A stretch of DNA of 64,000 nt from Arthrobacter sp. ISL-65 (GCF_018613795.1 NZ_JAGGPN010000007.1:1-64000); one strand, 5' to 3'. Shown: positions 1-10,017, counted from the first letter of the stretch. Notes: generated from the letters alone by a model not told the origin. Made by a program: numbers and translations.

Positions 1-398
1 TGCCTTTTCCACCGTTCCCTCGTGCGGAGGCGTACTTGCTAGCACTGCCACTCCTTACGCTCGGAGTTGATTAGGCCGGATTCGCAGCCGGAAGAACCAA
101 GGCTCTGCCCCGTTCACGCGGCAAGCAATGTAGGAGCACACAAACCCGCGAGGCAGTCAAAGCGCACCTCCGCCTGCAGAATGCCTGGGGAGAAGGCCCG
201 GGCGAGAAGCATATGCGCCCTGCAACACCCAGTATGCCGGGCCACAATTGCATCGCGTACCGTGAAAGCAGTGTGGGAACCACTAGAACCACGCTAGGCC
301 GGCCCTTGGGTGAAATCATCCGTACCGACTACTCGAATTTATGTACCGGCGGCTACCTAAGTACTTGTAGGGCGGGAAGAGTCGAACAGCTCCCGGGC
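1..398. other. no gene recognised at the left window edge
   Basis: Both strands hold only short frames that do not resemble proteins. No RNA gene or clear promoter was recognised. The stretch lies downstream of a minus-strand pseudogene remnant and is probably decayed intergenic DNA. Confidence 0.4.
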
Positions 399-928
399 CT
401 ACGGAAAGGAAAACGGAGTATCTTGGCACTGGCAGATGCTGTTGATGCTGTTCCATCCGGCGCCCACCGTGCGCCTGGCTTCGGAGACGAAGCCGCCGGT
501 TCCGGTGGGGCGGTACAGCACGAGCCTGCCGTCCCTGCGTTTGGCCAGGAGGTCCTGTGCCCCATCCTGTTGTACCAGTCACTTGCCGGGTCCTCACGAT
601 CGCTGAAGGCCTTTTTCGGCGTGGTGTCCGAGGACGTGGTTTTGACGATGTCGAAAGTCACCCTCGAAACGGGAAATGCCTGCAGCGAGCCAGACGCGTT
701 CTTGCTCGTACCGTCGGTGAAGTTGACCCGGACTGAGTAGTTGACGACTTCAGGATCTGCTGGAGTCCAGCTCAACGCTGCCGGGACGGTGGGTACGCCT
801 GGCGATATTTCGGCGTTGGGAATCGGTGCCGAAAGCCACTCTACGGAAACGACGTCGTTCCCGTCCGGGGCCAGCCTCGGCTTCCTGGGCCGGACCGCCG
901 TGGTGGCCGGTTGGGGGTAGGACTCCCG
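399..928 (-). pseudogene. Remnant of a secreted FnIII / FG-GAP repeat protein
   Basis: Minus-strand translation gives an FnIII-like stretch (VPAALSWTPADPEVVNYSVR, about 820 down to 760). After a frame change near 567 it continues as an FG-GAP/VCBS-like repeat (QDLLAKRRDGRLVLYRPTG, then RRTVGAGWNSINSI), stopping at a TAG at 399-401. No normal start codon precedes it. The open frame begins directly after the TGA of the 929-1180 gene, in the same frame. Repeats of this kind occur in actinobacterial secreted amidases and lectin-like proteins. I read it as a 5'-truncated, frameshifted fragment. A translational readthrough product of the upstream gene is a less likely alternative. Confidence 0.55.
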
Positions 929-1180
929 TCACTCGTCCGTGGCCTGGACCTCTACATTCTCAAGCGTCACAGCCCCATGCTGGATCTTGTCCGCCAGGTC
1001 ATTCTGGATCGCCAAGGCCAGGATGTGCCCCGCGTTCACCGGGTCCTGTGCCACCTCGGCGGGGGCCGTCATGTCCGGTTCCTCGTCAGTGGTGTACATG
1101 GGGGTAGCCAGGGCCGCGGCCTGAATTGCGCTGGCGTCAGCCTTGATGTCGATTACGAGCGAAATCCGAAGATGGGTCAT
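929..1180 (-). CDS. Small hypothetical protein (83 aa)
   Basis: The start is ATG at 1180 (MTHLRISLVIDIK). A GAGGAG ribosome binding site lies about 9 bases upstream, so this start is preferred over the longer frame from 1279. The protein is acidic with no signal peptide or membrane segment, and reads as a compact alpha/beta domain. I do not recognise the family. Its TGA is followed in the same frame by about 190 open codons that belong to a degraded FnIII/FG-GAP remnant, so the two may once have been neighbours or one gene. Confidence 0.6.
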   Translation of the reverse strand: MTHLRISLVIDIKADASAIQAAALATPMYTTDEEPDMTAPAEVAQDPVNAGHILALAIQNDLADKIQHGAVTLENVEVQATDE

Positions 1181-1300
1181 GGCCTTGTTCTCCTCATCCG
1201 AAGGGTGCGCGGGGTTTGAACTGTACCGTCTGCTGTCGGGAAGTTGAATGGCACCAGGACGCAGGTGTCCGGCGGTCATGGTCGGGCAATCAAGATCGGT

Positions 1301-1418
1301 GGAGATAGGTGCTCACGGCGAAAGTCGGGCGTACTACATGGAAGTACCGGATTCAGGGAAAAGCCTTGAAAACGAATCCGGCACCAGGTCTCCCGTAGCT
1401 TACGGGAGTCCTTTTTTA
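1301..1418 (+). ncRNA. Candidate structured leader RNA with overlapping terminator
   Basis: The strand folds into a closed multi-branch junction. P1 pairs 1301-1305 with 1389-1393 and 1308-1312 with 1381-1385. P2 is a short hairpin at 1316-1327 (CGGC, GAAA loop, GTCG). P3 is 1331-1347 (GTACT, 7-nt loop, AGTAC). P4 pairs 1348-1354 with 1374-1380 around an A-rich internal loop. The 3' strand of P1 overlaps the 5' arm of a terminator hairpin (1390-1397 with 1401-1408) followed by a T tract. Mutually exclusive P1 and terminator helices are the usual layout of a riboswitch expression platform. I could not match it to a named family. The next plus-strand gene starts about 100-150 bases downstream. 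Confidence 0.5.
1390..1418 (+). terminator. Rho-independent terminator, possible attenuator
   Basis: CTCCCGTA and TACGGGAG form a perfect 8-bp stem with a 3-base loop, followed by C and six T. Its left arm shares 1390-1393 with the closing stem of the structured RNA just upstream. Confidence 0.7.
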
Positions 1419-1571
1419 ATTTCGGGGCAAATGGCTGACTCAGCCTGCCAATGCAACGGGATCGGCCAGTGCTGCCCGCCCACAATATAAATTTGCAGAA
1501 AATGCAGGAGCAAGAAATGACCACAACTCCGACGATCCGTAGCCGCCATTCCTTCCTCGACCCGGTTTGCA

Positions 1572-1985
1572 ATGATTTCGACAGTTTCCTTGGGCCTGCT
1601 CGCCGGACCTATTGCCATCGCCGCGCCAGCCACGGCATCGAACGATCATTCCAGAAAAGCTGAGTGTACCGTCACGGCGCTGGACCCGTATGCAAAGGAC
1701 AAGGACGCCGATGTTCGTTACAACCAGAAGATGTTCCAGGTGCATGACCGCTATGACACCGAGAAAATCGGGGACGCCTGGGACACCGTCTCGGTTTCAG
1801 GCCACCACGACAAGATCGTCGATGTGGAGAAGGTAACTGCTGACCGGGGCGATAAGTTCGTCAAGGTCTACCACACTGTTCGGATCAGTGTGGAGGACAA
1901 GGACCATCGTGGCCACGGGAACGGCTCGTCCGATTTTGACCGGAGTGACACCGTCAAGATCTGGGTTAATAACAACCACAAGTAA
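1572..1985 (+). CDS. Secreted hypothetical protein, start uncertain or frameshifted
   Basis: From ATG 1572 the protein opens with a hydrophobic signal-like segment (ISTVSLGLLAGPIAIA, then APATAS) and continues as a charged, Asp/His/Lys-rich domain of about 110 residues. It ends in NNNHK. This ATG has no ribosome binding site. An ATG at 1517 has AGGAG upstream and codes MTTTPTIRSRH, which would make a natural basic n-region for the same signal peptide, but it lies in another frame. A one-base change between about 1541 and 1572 would join them. Either the gene uses the internal start or it carries a frameshift. Two perfect hairpins follow. Family not recognised. Confidence 0.6.
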   Translation: MISTVSLGLLAGPIAIAAPATASNDHSRKAECTVTALDPYAKDKDADVRYNQKMFQVHDRYDTEKIGDAWDTVSVSGHHDKIVDVEKVTADRGDKFVKVYHTVRISVEDKDHRGHGNGSSDFDRSDTVKIWVNNNHK

Positions 1986-1987
1986 GA

Positions 1988-2009
1988 GTCAGCGGTCTTT
2001 ACCGCTGAC
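1988..2009. terminator. Hairpin terminator after the secreted protein gene
   Basis: GTCAGCGGT and ACCGCTGAC form a perfect 9-bp stem around a CTTT loop, two bases after the stop codon at 1985. Confidence 0.65.
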
Positions 2010-2023
2010 TGACTAGCGACTGG

Positions 2024-2062
2024 GAGGACGACGGCGGCACCGCAGGTGCCGCCGTCGTCCTC
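2024..2062. terminator. Second, longer hairpin terminator
   Basis: A perfect 17-bp GC-rich inverted repeat (2024-2040 with 2046-2062) around a 5-base loop. It has no T tract, as is common for actinobacterial terminators. Confidence 0.65.
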
Positions 2063-2610
2063 GGTCCACCCCTGTTACTCACACCGACGTTCCGCAGGGG
2101 GCTTCCGACGGCAACCCACGGGGTCGTACTCAGCTGTTTGGCCGGCGTCCGCTGACATGAACCGGTGGATCGTTTTAGCCCACTCGCGCTCACCCGACGC
2201 CAGCGGGCGCGAGGACGGGACGCGCACCGACTGAGGTCAGATCGCTGTCAAAGTCGGCCGACTGAAGCAACCTCAGGGCAGGCTCTTGACGCTGCAGGTG
2301 ATAGACAGCTGGATCGAAGGTGAGGGACACCATGCCCTCTAAATCGTGGCCTTCAGCTATGTCGACAGTCAGGGATGCGGCAGCGCCGGAGCCAAGTGGA
2401 AGCCGGCAGGCACCGCAGCGACACCTTGGGTCGGTGCCAAGCCACTGTTCCCTGGGACCTTCCAAGGAACTCCATACTTCTTCCAAGGACGGCGGCGGAG
2501 ACTTGAACCGGCCGGTGGCGGTGGTCTTGCGTCCACCCACCGGGACAGGCCTGCCTAGCCAGTCCGCTGCCGGCCGCCAAATGGATCGTGGCGTCGTCTA
2601 GGATTCGTGT
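2063..2610. other. Intergenic, no convincing gene
   Basis: A minus-strand frame (2190-2540) is open but has no recognisable domain, and its composition looks like chance. Nothing else is supported before the DHFR-family gene. Confidence 0.4.
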
Positions 2611-3210
2611 ATGCGCCGGACTGTTGTGAACAACATCGTCTCTCTGGACGGATTCTATGCTGACCAAAGCGGGAACCCGACGGTGCTGAACATGGATGAG
2701 ACTTTCGACGCCTACAACCTTGAACGGCTGCGGTCGGCGGGAACGGTGCTGCTGGGCAGAACGTCCTTCGAAGGATTCGGCGCCTACTGGCCGGCCATTG
2801 CTGACGCCGGCGAGGACCCCAACAACCGCGCGTTGAGTCCGGACAACCGGGAAATCAGCCGCCTCTACAATCGGGTATCGAAAGTCGTGGTGTCGGACTC
2901 CCTGAATGTCCCTGCGGACCACCCTTGGGCGGCCACCACGACCGTCATCCGACGAGACGACGTGGGCAAGTGGCTGGAACAGGAAAAACTCAACGGGACT
3001 GGAGACATCCTGATCTTCGCCAGTCGCATTATGTGGAACGGCCTGCTGGCCCAAGGGCTTATCGACGAATTACATCTAACCGTTAGCCCCGGCGCCCTCA
3101 CCGCAGGCCTGCCCCTGTTCCTCCAGCCTGCAAACCTTTCCTTGCTGGACGTTCGGGCGTTCCCGGGATCTGGCAACGCCCTACTGCGCTACCGCCCGGC
3201 GCCGGCCTAA
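2611..3210 (+). CDS. Dihydrofolate reductase family protein (RibD C-terminal type)
   Basis: A 199-residue protein with the RibD_C/DHFR-like fold. It shows an N-terminal strand with the SLDGFYAD motif, GTVLLGRTSFEGFGAYWP (about 43-60), and a late VSPGALTAGLPLF segment. Members are NAD(P)H-dependent reductases of mostly unknown substrate. They are not the folate-pathway enzyme itself. The gene stands alone and is convergent with rox, whose stop codon is 22 bases away. A second family member lies at 29291-29842. Function beyond the reductase fold cannot be stated. Confidence 0.85.
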   Translation: MRRTVVNNIVSLDGFYADQSGNPTVLNMDETFDAYNLERLRSAGTVLLGRTSFEGFGAYWPAIADAGEDPNNRALSPDNREISRLYNRVSKVVVSDSLNVPADHPWAATTTVIRRDDVGKWLEQEKLNGTGDILIFASRIMWNGLLAQGLIDELHLTVSPGALTAGLPLFLQPANLSLLDVRAFPGSGNALLRYRPAPA

Positions 3211-3231
3211 AGCCAGCCGCCGTCGTCGGAC

Positions 3232-4746
<1,515 letters not shown>

Positions 4747-4810
4747 CTAGCGGGCTATATCCTGAAAGTGGCAAGGTGATTGATTCTCCTTGCCTTTCGC
4801 GTGGGGGTGT

Positions 4811-5404
4811 TCAACCGCATGTGACCCCGTGCAGCGCCGGCCACACAGGATCGATCCCGCCCATGAGTCTAAGGATGCCGCCGTCAGCCTCCCAGCGCAG
4901 ACGATAGGAGCCGTCAGCGATGGGTTCGTAGCCGTCGTCCGTAGTCCAGGAGCTCACCCGTGTCCCGATTCCGCTGCGACCGACCGCATATACTTGACCG
5001 CTGCCCGCGAAGAGGAAAGAGTACTCCCGGGCAACGGCCCGGCAGCCGTTCGGACCCTCTGGTTCGAGCACGTGGTAGGTGGCACTCAAGTCGCCGAGCG
5101 CCCCGGTCAAGCTGCTCAAGCCCACGCCGAAGACCACCAGTCGGTACAGCAGGCTTATGAGCGCGTTTCGGCGCGTCCTGCTCCCGCCTCCAGTCGCACG
5201 ACGGGTTATCAGGAGCAGTGCCAGCGAGGCTGCGAGCAGCATGGCGGTAATAGCCCAGCCAGGCAGCACGCCTCCCGCGATCACCAATACCAAGCCGCCC
5301 AGATTTGCTAACGCTGTCACGGCAGCGAGCAGCAGGCAACAGGTGGCTGCCCGGCGCAGCAGCGGGACGTTCAAACGGCCTGAAAGATTTTCCCCAGTCT
5401 TCAT
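4811..5404 (-). CDS. Hypothetical membrane protein (197 aa)
   Basis: Two or three hydrophobic segments occupy the first 110 residues (CCLLLAAVTALANLGGLVLV; AITAMLLAASLALLLI; LISLLYRLVVFGVGL). A soluble domain of about 85 residues follows, with Trp and Gly and paired Cys, probably exposed outside the membrane. ATG 5404 is the natural start. It is divergent from the DUF2975/HTH pair. I do not recognise the family. Confidence 0.65.
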   Translation of the reverse strand: MKTGENLSGRLNVPLLRRAATCCLLLAAVTALANLGGLVLVIAGGVLPGWAITAMLLAASLALLLITRRATGGGSRTRRNALISLLYRLVVFGVGLSSLTGALGDLSATYHVLEPEGPNGCRAVAREYSFLFAGSGQVYAVGRSGIGTRVSSWTTDDGYEPIADGSYRLRWEADGGILRLMGGIDPVWPALHGVTCG

Positions 5405-5495
5405 CGGGTGTCAGTCTAGCTTCGAAGGCCTTCAGGAGCGCCGGTGACTGAAGATGGCACATCATATTGAATAGAAAAAATCGGAGTATGAGGCC

Positions 5496-5993
5496 ATGTC
5501 TATCGTTAGTCGATTGGTCCTCCCGCTTCGCGTCCTGCTGGTAATGGTGCTCCTCGGGCTGCTGGTGGCCCAGGTCATGTCGTTCCCCGGCGAGTTTCTC
5601 TTCACCACCGAGGAGGGGTCCAGAGCGGATCCCTGGCGATGGCCGATGCTGCTGTTCTGGGAACTGGAAGCCGTATGCCTGCAGGTTGTGATCGTGTGCA
5701 TCTGGCGGTTGCTGACCTTGGTCCAGCGCGACCGGATCTTCACCGCGGCCTCGCTGCGGTGGGTGGACGTGATCATGTGGGCGTTCGTCGCGGCGTGGCT
5801 GCTGCTGGCGGCCATGGCCGGTTCCCTCGTCGCGTACATCTATTTCACCCCCGAGCTGCGCGATCCCGGGATGCCTGCGGTGTTGATTGGCGCCACGCTG
5901 ATCGGTGCGGTGCTGGTTCTGCTGATCGTGGTGATGCGGGACCTGCTGCGGCAGGCGACGTCATTGCGGGCCGACATGGAAGGGGTGATCTGA
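5496..5993 (+). CDS. DUF2975-type membrane protein
   Basis: A 165-residue protein with four predicted membrane helices (about 8-28, 50-70, 85-110, 120-145). The layout and sequence are typical of DUF2975. These proteins are nearly always encoded next to a small Cro/XRE-type regulator, as here: the next gene overlaps by the TGATG stop/start. The pair is common in actinobacteria and may form a membrane-linked regulatory module, but no function is established. Confidence 0.8.
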   Translation: MSIVSRLVLPLRVLLVMVLLGLLVAQVMSFPGEFLFTTEEGSRADPWRWPMLLFWELEAVCLQVVIVCIWRLLTLVQRDRIFTAASLRWVDVIMWAFVAAWLLLAAMAGSLVAYIYFTPELRDPGMPAVLIGATLIGAVLVLLIVVMRDLLRQATSLRADMEGVI

Positions 5994-6229
5994 TGGCGAT
6001 TGTGGTGCGCATCGACGTGGAGCTGGCCAAACGCAAGATGAGCGTGGGGGAGTTCGCCGAGCGGGTCGGGATCACCCCGGCCAACGTGGCGGTGCTGAAG
6101 AACGGCCGGGCCAAGGCGGTCCGCTTCAGCACCCTGGACGCGATGTGCCGGGTCCTGGGTTGCCAGGCGGGCGACCTGCTCGAGTGGGTCGACGACGATG
6201 CTGCCGGCGACTCGATGGAGCAGCCGTGA
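5993..6229 (+). CDS. Small XRE/Cro-type transcriptional regulator
   Basis: 78 residues, almost entirely one helix-turn-helix domain (MSVGEFAERVGITPANVAVL then FSTLDAMCRVLGCQAGDLLE). The ATG overlaps the stop of the upstream DUF2975 gene (TGATG), so the two are translationally coupled. This is the standard DUF2975-partner regulator and probably controls its own operon. Confidence 0.85.
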   Translation: MAIVVRIDVELAKRKMSVGEFAERVGITPANVAVLKNGRAKAVRFSTLDAMCRVLGCQAGDLLEWVDDDAAGDSMEQP

Positions 6230-6266
6230 GGTGGCTGGTCTCAGGCGGTGCGACCTTCGCGAAGGG

Positions 6267-6686
6267 CTAAGCCCCGCGGGGCACCCTGTCCGGGTGCACC
6301 ATGTCACCGAAGCCGTGGACCATCCACCGGCCGTGGTCGGGTCGCCATACAAGCGTGATCAGCAGCGGGTCGTCCAAAATTGTGGCCGGTGTGATGAACG
6401 TATTTTCCTTGGCCTCCCGGATAACGCGCATGTAGCAGACCTCGAGGTCTCCGTGGGCGTAGACGGCTTCCTGGAGCATGCCGGGGTCCTCGATGGAGTC
6501 CAGCAGGGCTGCGGCGATTTCAAAGGCTCCCCACAACGGCCGGGACTCCGGGGTCACGATCAGATGAAGGTCGTCCAGGTTCTTTTCCCTGTCATGCAAC
6601 GCCCTGAAAAACCAGTACCCGATTCGGCGCGGATCATCCGCGGTCTCCTGCGACTCGTCCGCGTAAAGGTCAAAATCCTCCGTCAT
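6267..6686 (-). CDS. Hypothetical protein (139 aa)
   Basis: A soluble acidic protein starting MTEDFDLYADESQ with no signal or membrane segment. It shows mixed alpha/beta patterning and Trp-rich ends (GYWFFRALHD; LVWRPDHGRWMVHGF). It is read in the same direction as the daptide operon and lies 77 bases after its last gene, but it is not a known daptide component. Family not recognised. Confidence 0.65.
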   Translation of the reverse strand: MTEDFDLYADESQETADDPRRIGYWFFRALHDREKNLDDLHLIVTPESRPLWGAFEIAAALLDSIEDPGMLQEAVYAHGDLEVCYMRVIREAKENTFITPATILDDPLLITLVWRPDHGRWMVHGFGDMVHPDRVPRGA

Positions 6687-6763
6687 GGCACAAAGGTACT
6701 CGTGGGGCCGGGGCGCTGACGAGCCCTTCCTTGGCAGGGCCTACGGGCTTCCCAAACCAAAAC

Positions 6764-8431
6764 TCAGGTTTGACCCGTCGTAGGCCCTCCCAAAATGGCG
6801 GCCATGGCCGGCTGGATGTATTTTTCACTGAACCACTGGTAGGGATTCTCGTTGCCGAGATGGATGCGCGCGGTTCCGGACGACGGTAGCAGGCTGGCCT
6901 CCTGGCCTTTCAGAGGGATCACAACTGCGTTGAGTCGGGCGCCGTCGATGGTGACAGGCGCAATGGCGTCTAGGGGCACCGATCGTGTGCCGGCCTGGGC
7001 GTTCTCCACGCTGAGGGTACCGATCTGACGGCCGCCGATCAGGCCGGAGCCGTAGATCTCAACCACTTGCCCGACGCGGAAGGCAGGAACTGAGTCTGCG
7101 TCGTCGAAGACAACTCCCGGCCCGGAGGCATCGTTGACGAAGCCGGCCTCGATGGTGGCAGGTATCTGCACGTACGCGGCGGAGACTGCGGTTGCCGCCG
7201 TCAGCAGAACAGTCACGGTCACGATTCGCAGTTTCGATCGCTGCGGGTCCCAGCCTTCTTTGACAACGTTGATGTACCCGGCAACGGCCCGTCCAAGGAC
7301 GAGGGCCACGATGAGGAGGGCTATCACCGCTCCCCAGCCGCCGAACTTGGCAATCACGTCGAGCCAAAGGGACAAAGCCGCGATGATCAGATAGGCCGGG
7401 AAAAGCATGCACAGCACCCCGTAAGCCTTGAACCGTCGAAGCGGGGGTAGTTCATAGGGGGTGGCATGGCCGAAAAGTACACGGGAGATCATTCGGCGTG
7501 CATCCCGCAGCGATTTGTCACGCAGGTGGCTGATGTTCAGGTATGACATCAGGGCTATGTATCCGTCCAGTTTGACGAAAGGAACGAGGTTGATGATCCC
7601 GGAGGTGTATCCGAGAACCGCATAGACGAGGAGCCCCGACCTGATCTCCGGTGTGCCCGCTGCGAGGGATAGAAGACTGGCCGTTCCGGCAAGGACACTC
7701 TGGGTGACAATGCCTGCCAGCGCGATTGACACCCTTTTCCACTTCGAATTCAGCCGCCAGCCGTCGGAGACGTCACAGAAGAACGCGGGGGTGAGGTAGA
7801 AAAGCATGAACCCGATTTGGCGGGGCTTTCCGCCGAAGGCTGTCAGGGCTGCCCCGTGTCCCATCTCGTGCAGCATCGTTGAGAGCATCATGGCCACGAT
7901 GACTGCGAGGTAAGTGGACAGTGGCAGCGGTGTGGTCAGGGCGTGCCAGACGTCTCGTGAGGAGGCGGCCAGCACCACCACACCCGCAAACATGATCAGG
8001 GTGTAGACGACGACCATCCTCGTCCCGATTAGCTTGTCGAGTGTTGGCTTAATACGGCTTAGGAACGGTGCAGGGCTGAAGAATGCGATCTGGAGCGTCA
8101 AGGGTGGGATAAAGCGGATCCGCCGTGGTTTCCCGAGCTGTGTTGTACCGTCTTCGATCCAGCCTTTGGCCGAGAACGCCTCGAGTGCCTGGGCGACTGC
8201 TTCGGACGTCCATTGCCGCCCTGTCTGCCGAAGCAGGTGTCCTGCCAGTTCCGGGGGTGTCCGGACGCCGTCGACGGATTTCAGGAGCGCGGCAACGTCT
8301 GCGGAAACTCTAAAAATCCGCCCCCCGGCATCAGATACAGTCCAGTCCTGTCCCGAGGCCGTTATATCCAGGCCACTTCGTAGCTGCGGAATGCGGGGCC
8401 CGGACGGCGCCGGCGATTGCGTCGTTGCCAA
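6764..8431 (-). CDS. mpaP: Daptide biosynthesis intramembrane metalloprotease (M50 family)
   Basis: A 555-residue membrane protein. Residues about 15-95 resemble a PqqD/winged-helix recognition domain. Multiple membrane helices follow, with the zinc motif HEMGH at 188-192 and a second motif KLDGY near 287-291, as in site-2 proteases. A periplasm-type beta domain follows residue 420. In daptide clusters this protease is thought to remove the precursor leader. Translation appears to begin at TTG 8431, one base after the permease stop, giving tight coupling. It is the last gene of the operon. Confidence 0.85.
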   Translation of the reverse strand: MATTQSPAPSGPRIPQLRSGLDITASGQDWTVSDAGGRIFRVSADVAALLKSVDGVRTPPELAGHLLRQTGRQWTSEAVAQALEAFSAKGWIEDGTTQLGKPRRIRFIPPLTLQIAFFSPAPFLSRIKPTLDKLIGTRMVVVYTLIMFAGVVVLAASSRDVWHALTTPLPLSTYLAVIVAMMLSTMLHEMGHGAALTAFGGKPRQIGFMLFYLTPAFFCDVSDGWRLNSKWKRVSIALAGIVTQSVLAGTASLLSLAAGTPEIRSGLLVYAVLGYTSGIINLVPFVKLDGYIALMSYLNISHLRDKSLRDARRMISRVLFGHATPYELPPLRRFKAYGVLCMLFPAYLIIAALSLWLDVIAKFGGWGAVIALLIVALVLGRAVAGYINVVKEGWDPQRSKLRIVTVTVLLTAATAVSAAYVQIPATIEAGFVNDASGPGVVFDDADSVPAFRVGQVVEIYGSGLIGGRQIGTLSVENAQAGTRSVPLDAIAPVTIDGARLNAVVIPLKGQEASLLPSSGTARIHLGNENPYQWFSEKYIQPAMAAILGGPTTGQT

Positions 8432-8432
8432 C

Positions 8433-9176
8433 CTACGTCAGGTCCTTCTTCATGGTGACGAAGTACCCGCCCAAGCCAAGGACCAGAAGCCACCCGAGCA
8501 CTGTGATGCTGGCCTGGGGGACCTCGAGCAGTCCTGAGCGGGGATCCAGGTACAGGGATCCCATGGCGTTGGTCATCAGGAGCCGTCCGGCTGCCGGTGC
8601 GATCGCCTGAACGCCTGGCTCTACAACAAGGCAGAGTCCGAAGACCGTCACCAGGCTGGCGATGGTGTTCCGCACCAGTAAACCAAGGCAGACTCCCCAG
8701 ATGCCTGCGGCGAAGTTGACTGCTGCGCAGCCGAGAAGCACCATCCATCCTGTATGGGCCATGGACGGATTTAGGCCCTCGGTGAGGAGGAGCAGCCAGG
8801 CTGACGGCAGGGACAACGCGGCTCCGATTCCGGCACCGATGGCGCCGATCACCGCACCAGCGGCCAGCTTGCTGATGACATACGCCTGCCTCCCGCCACC
8901 CATGACGATAGAGCGGGCCGCCGTGCCCTGGGCGAAGTCGTGGGCCACGAAGTACGCGCCGAACATAGCGATTACCAGGGACAGGGCAAACCAGCCGCGG
9001 ATAACTTCGGTGGTCGCCCAGGTCGCATCGAGGGCAATTCCCGCTGCCGCCTCATGGGCAGATGTGAGAATGCCCCAGCTGGCGACGACGACGAAAACTA
9101 TGCCGGCCATCATGAAGGCCAGGAAGGTGTAGCCGGTGCGGAGTTTGGTCAGTTCGGATGCGATTCCGTTAAGCAT
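8433..9176 (-). CDS. ABC transporter permease of the daptide operon
   Basis: 247 residues with about six hydrophobic segments in the ABC-2 exporter pattern (FLAFMMAGIVFVVVASWGIL; WFALSLVIAMFGAYFV; ITVLGWLLVLGLGGYFV). It overlaps the ATPase gene by 8 bases and abuts the M50 protease gene. With the ATPase it probably exports the mature peptide, protects the producer, or both. Confidence 0.85.
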   Translation of the reverse strand: MLNGIASELTKLRTGYTFLAFMMAGIVFVVVASWGILTSAHEAAAGIALDATWATTEVIRGWFALSLVIAMFGAYFVAHDFAQGTAARSIVMGGGRQAYVISKLAAGAVIGAIGAGIGAALSLPSAWLLLLTEGLNPSMAHTGWMVLLGCAAVNFAAGIWGVCLGLLVRNTIASLVTVFGLCLVVEPGVQAIAPAAGRLLMTNAMGSLYLDPRSGLLEVPQASITVLGWLLVLGLGGYFVTMKKDLT

Positions 9177-9909
9177 TTTTTGCCGCTTCCGCGAGTGAAG
9201 AGTCGGTGGGAGGAACCAGCTCGAAGAAGCATTCCTCGAGCCGTCGCGTGCCGCCGGAGGTCAGGTCATGCAGGGACCCGGAATAGCGGAGCGTTTGTTG
9301 AAGGATGACGACGTCGTCCACGGTCTGTTCTACTTCTGCAAGCATGTGACTCGAAAGCAGGACTGTGCTGCCTCCCTCTGCCCGTTTGCGCAGGAAGGTC
9401 CGCAGCCAATGGATGCCTTCAGGATCCAGCCCATTGGTTGGTTCGTCCAGGATCAGCACATCCGGGTTGGCGAGCATGGCGACCGCGAGTGAATGCCGTT
9501 GCCGCATTCCGGTGGAAAGCTTCTTGACCGGAAAATTGCGGGCATGATCGAGCCCGGTCAGATCCAATACTTCGTCCGCGCGGGATGCAGGCAGACCCAG
9601 GAGCTGGGTGCAGACCCGAAGGTCCCGGGCGACAGTGGCATCGGGTGTGTGGCCAACGCCTTCGATGCTCACCCCGATCCGCCTGGCCTGCGTTCCGAGT
9701 TCGGCAAAGGAGCCTCCCATGATCCGGGCGTGCCCCGATGTTGGTTGGATAAGTCCCAGCGCTCCGCGAAGGGAAGTTGATTTTCCGGCTCCATTTTTTC
9801 CCAGCAGGCCAACGATGCGGCCCTGTTGGACGGTGAAACTGAGGTTCTTGACGACTTCCCGGCCGTTGAACGTCTTGGAGAAGTTATCGAATTCCAGAAT
9901 ATTGACCAC
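9169..9909 (-). CDS. ABC transporter ATP-binding protein of the daptide operon
   Basis: Complete ABC ATPase: Walker A GKNGAGKST (37-45 from this start), signature LSTGMRQR, Walker B VLILDEPT and an H-loop (LLSSHML). GTG 9909 gives the natural N-terminus MVNILEFDNFSKTF. The frame stays open to a GTG at 9996, but the extra 29 codons are Arg/Lys-rich and overlap a hairpin (9965-10000), so the shorter start is preferred. It follows the precursor genes by about 110 bases and partners the overlapping permease gene. Confidence 0.85.
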   Translation of the reverse strand: MVNILEFDNFSKTFNGREVVKNLSFTVQQGRIVGLLGKNGAGKSTSLRGALGLIQPTSGHARIMGGSFAELGTQARRIGVSIEGVGHTPDATVARDLRVCTQLLGLPASRADEVLDLTGLDHARNFPVKKLSTGMRQRHSLAVAMLANPDVLILDEPTNGLDPEGIHWLRTFLRKRAEGGSTVLLSSHMLAEVEQTVDDVVILQQTLRYSGSLHDLTSGGTRRLEECFFELVPPTDSSLAEAAKNA

Positions 9910-9964
9910 GAATGTTGAGGCTTTCTTTGCGGTTTTATCGGTTTTCCTGAGTAGAGCCTGCGGA

Positions 9965-10000
9965 CGACGTGGAACCGAACCGGTGGCCGGCTCCACGTCG
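9965..10000 (-). terminator. Intercistronic hairpin between precursor genes and ABC genes
   Basis: CGACGTGGA (9965-9973) and TCCACGTCG (9992-10000) form a perfect 9-bp stem around an 18-base GC-rich loop, 18 bases after the second precursor stop. It could act as a partial terminator or RNA-stabilising element giving excess precursor over downstream proteins. Confidence 0.5.
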
Positions 10001-10017
10001 CCTGCTACAGCGTCAGA

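Noticed and set aside
2190..2540. Open minus-strand frame of 116 codons
   Set aside because: No ribosome binding site, no recognisable domain and no protein-like pattern; likely chance in high-GC DNA.
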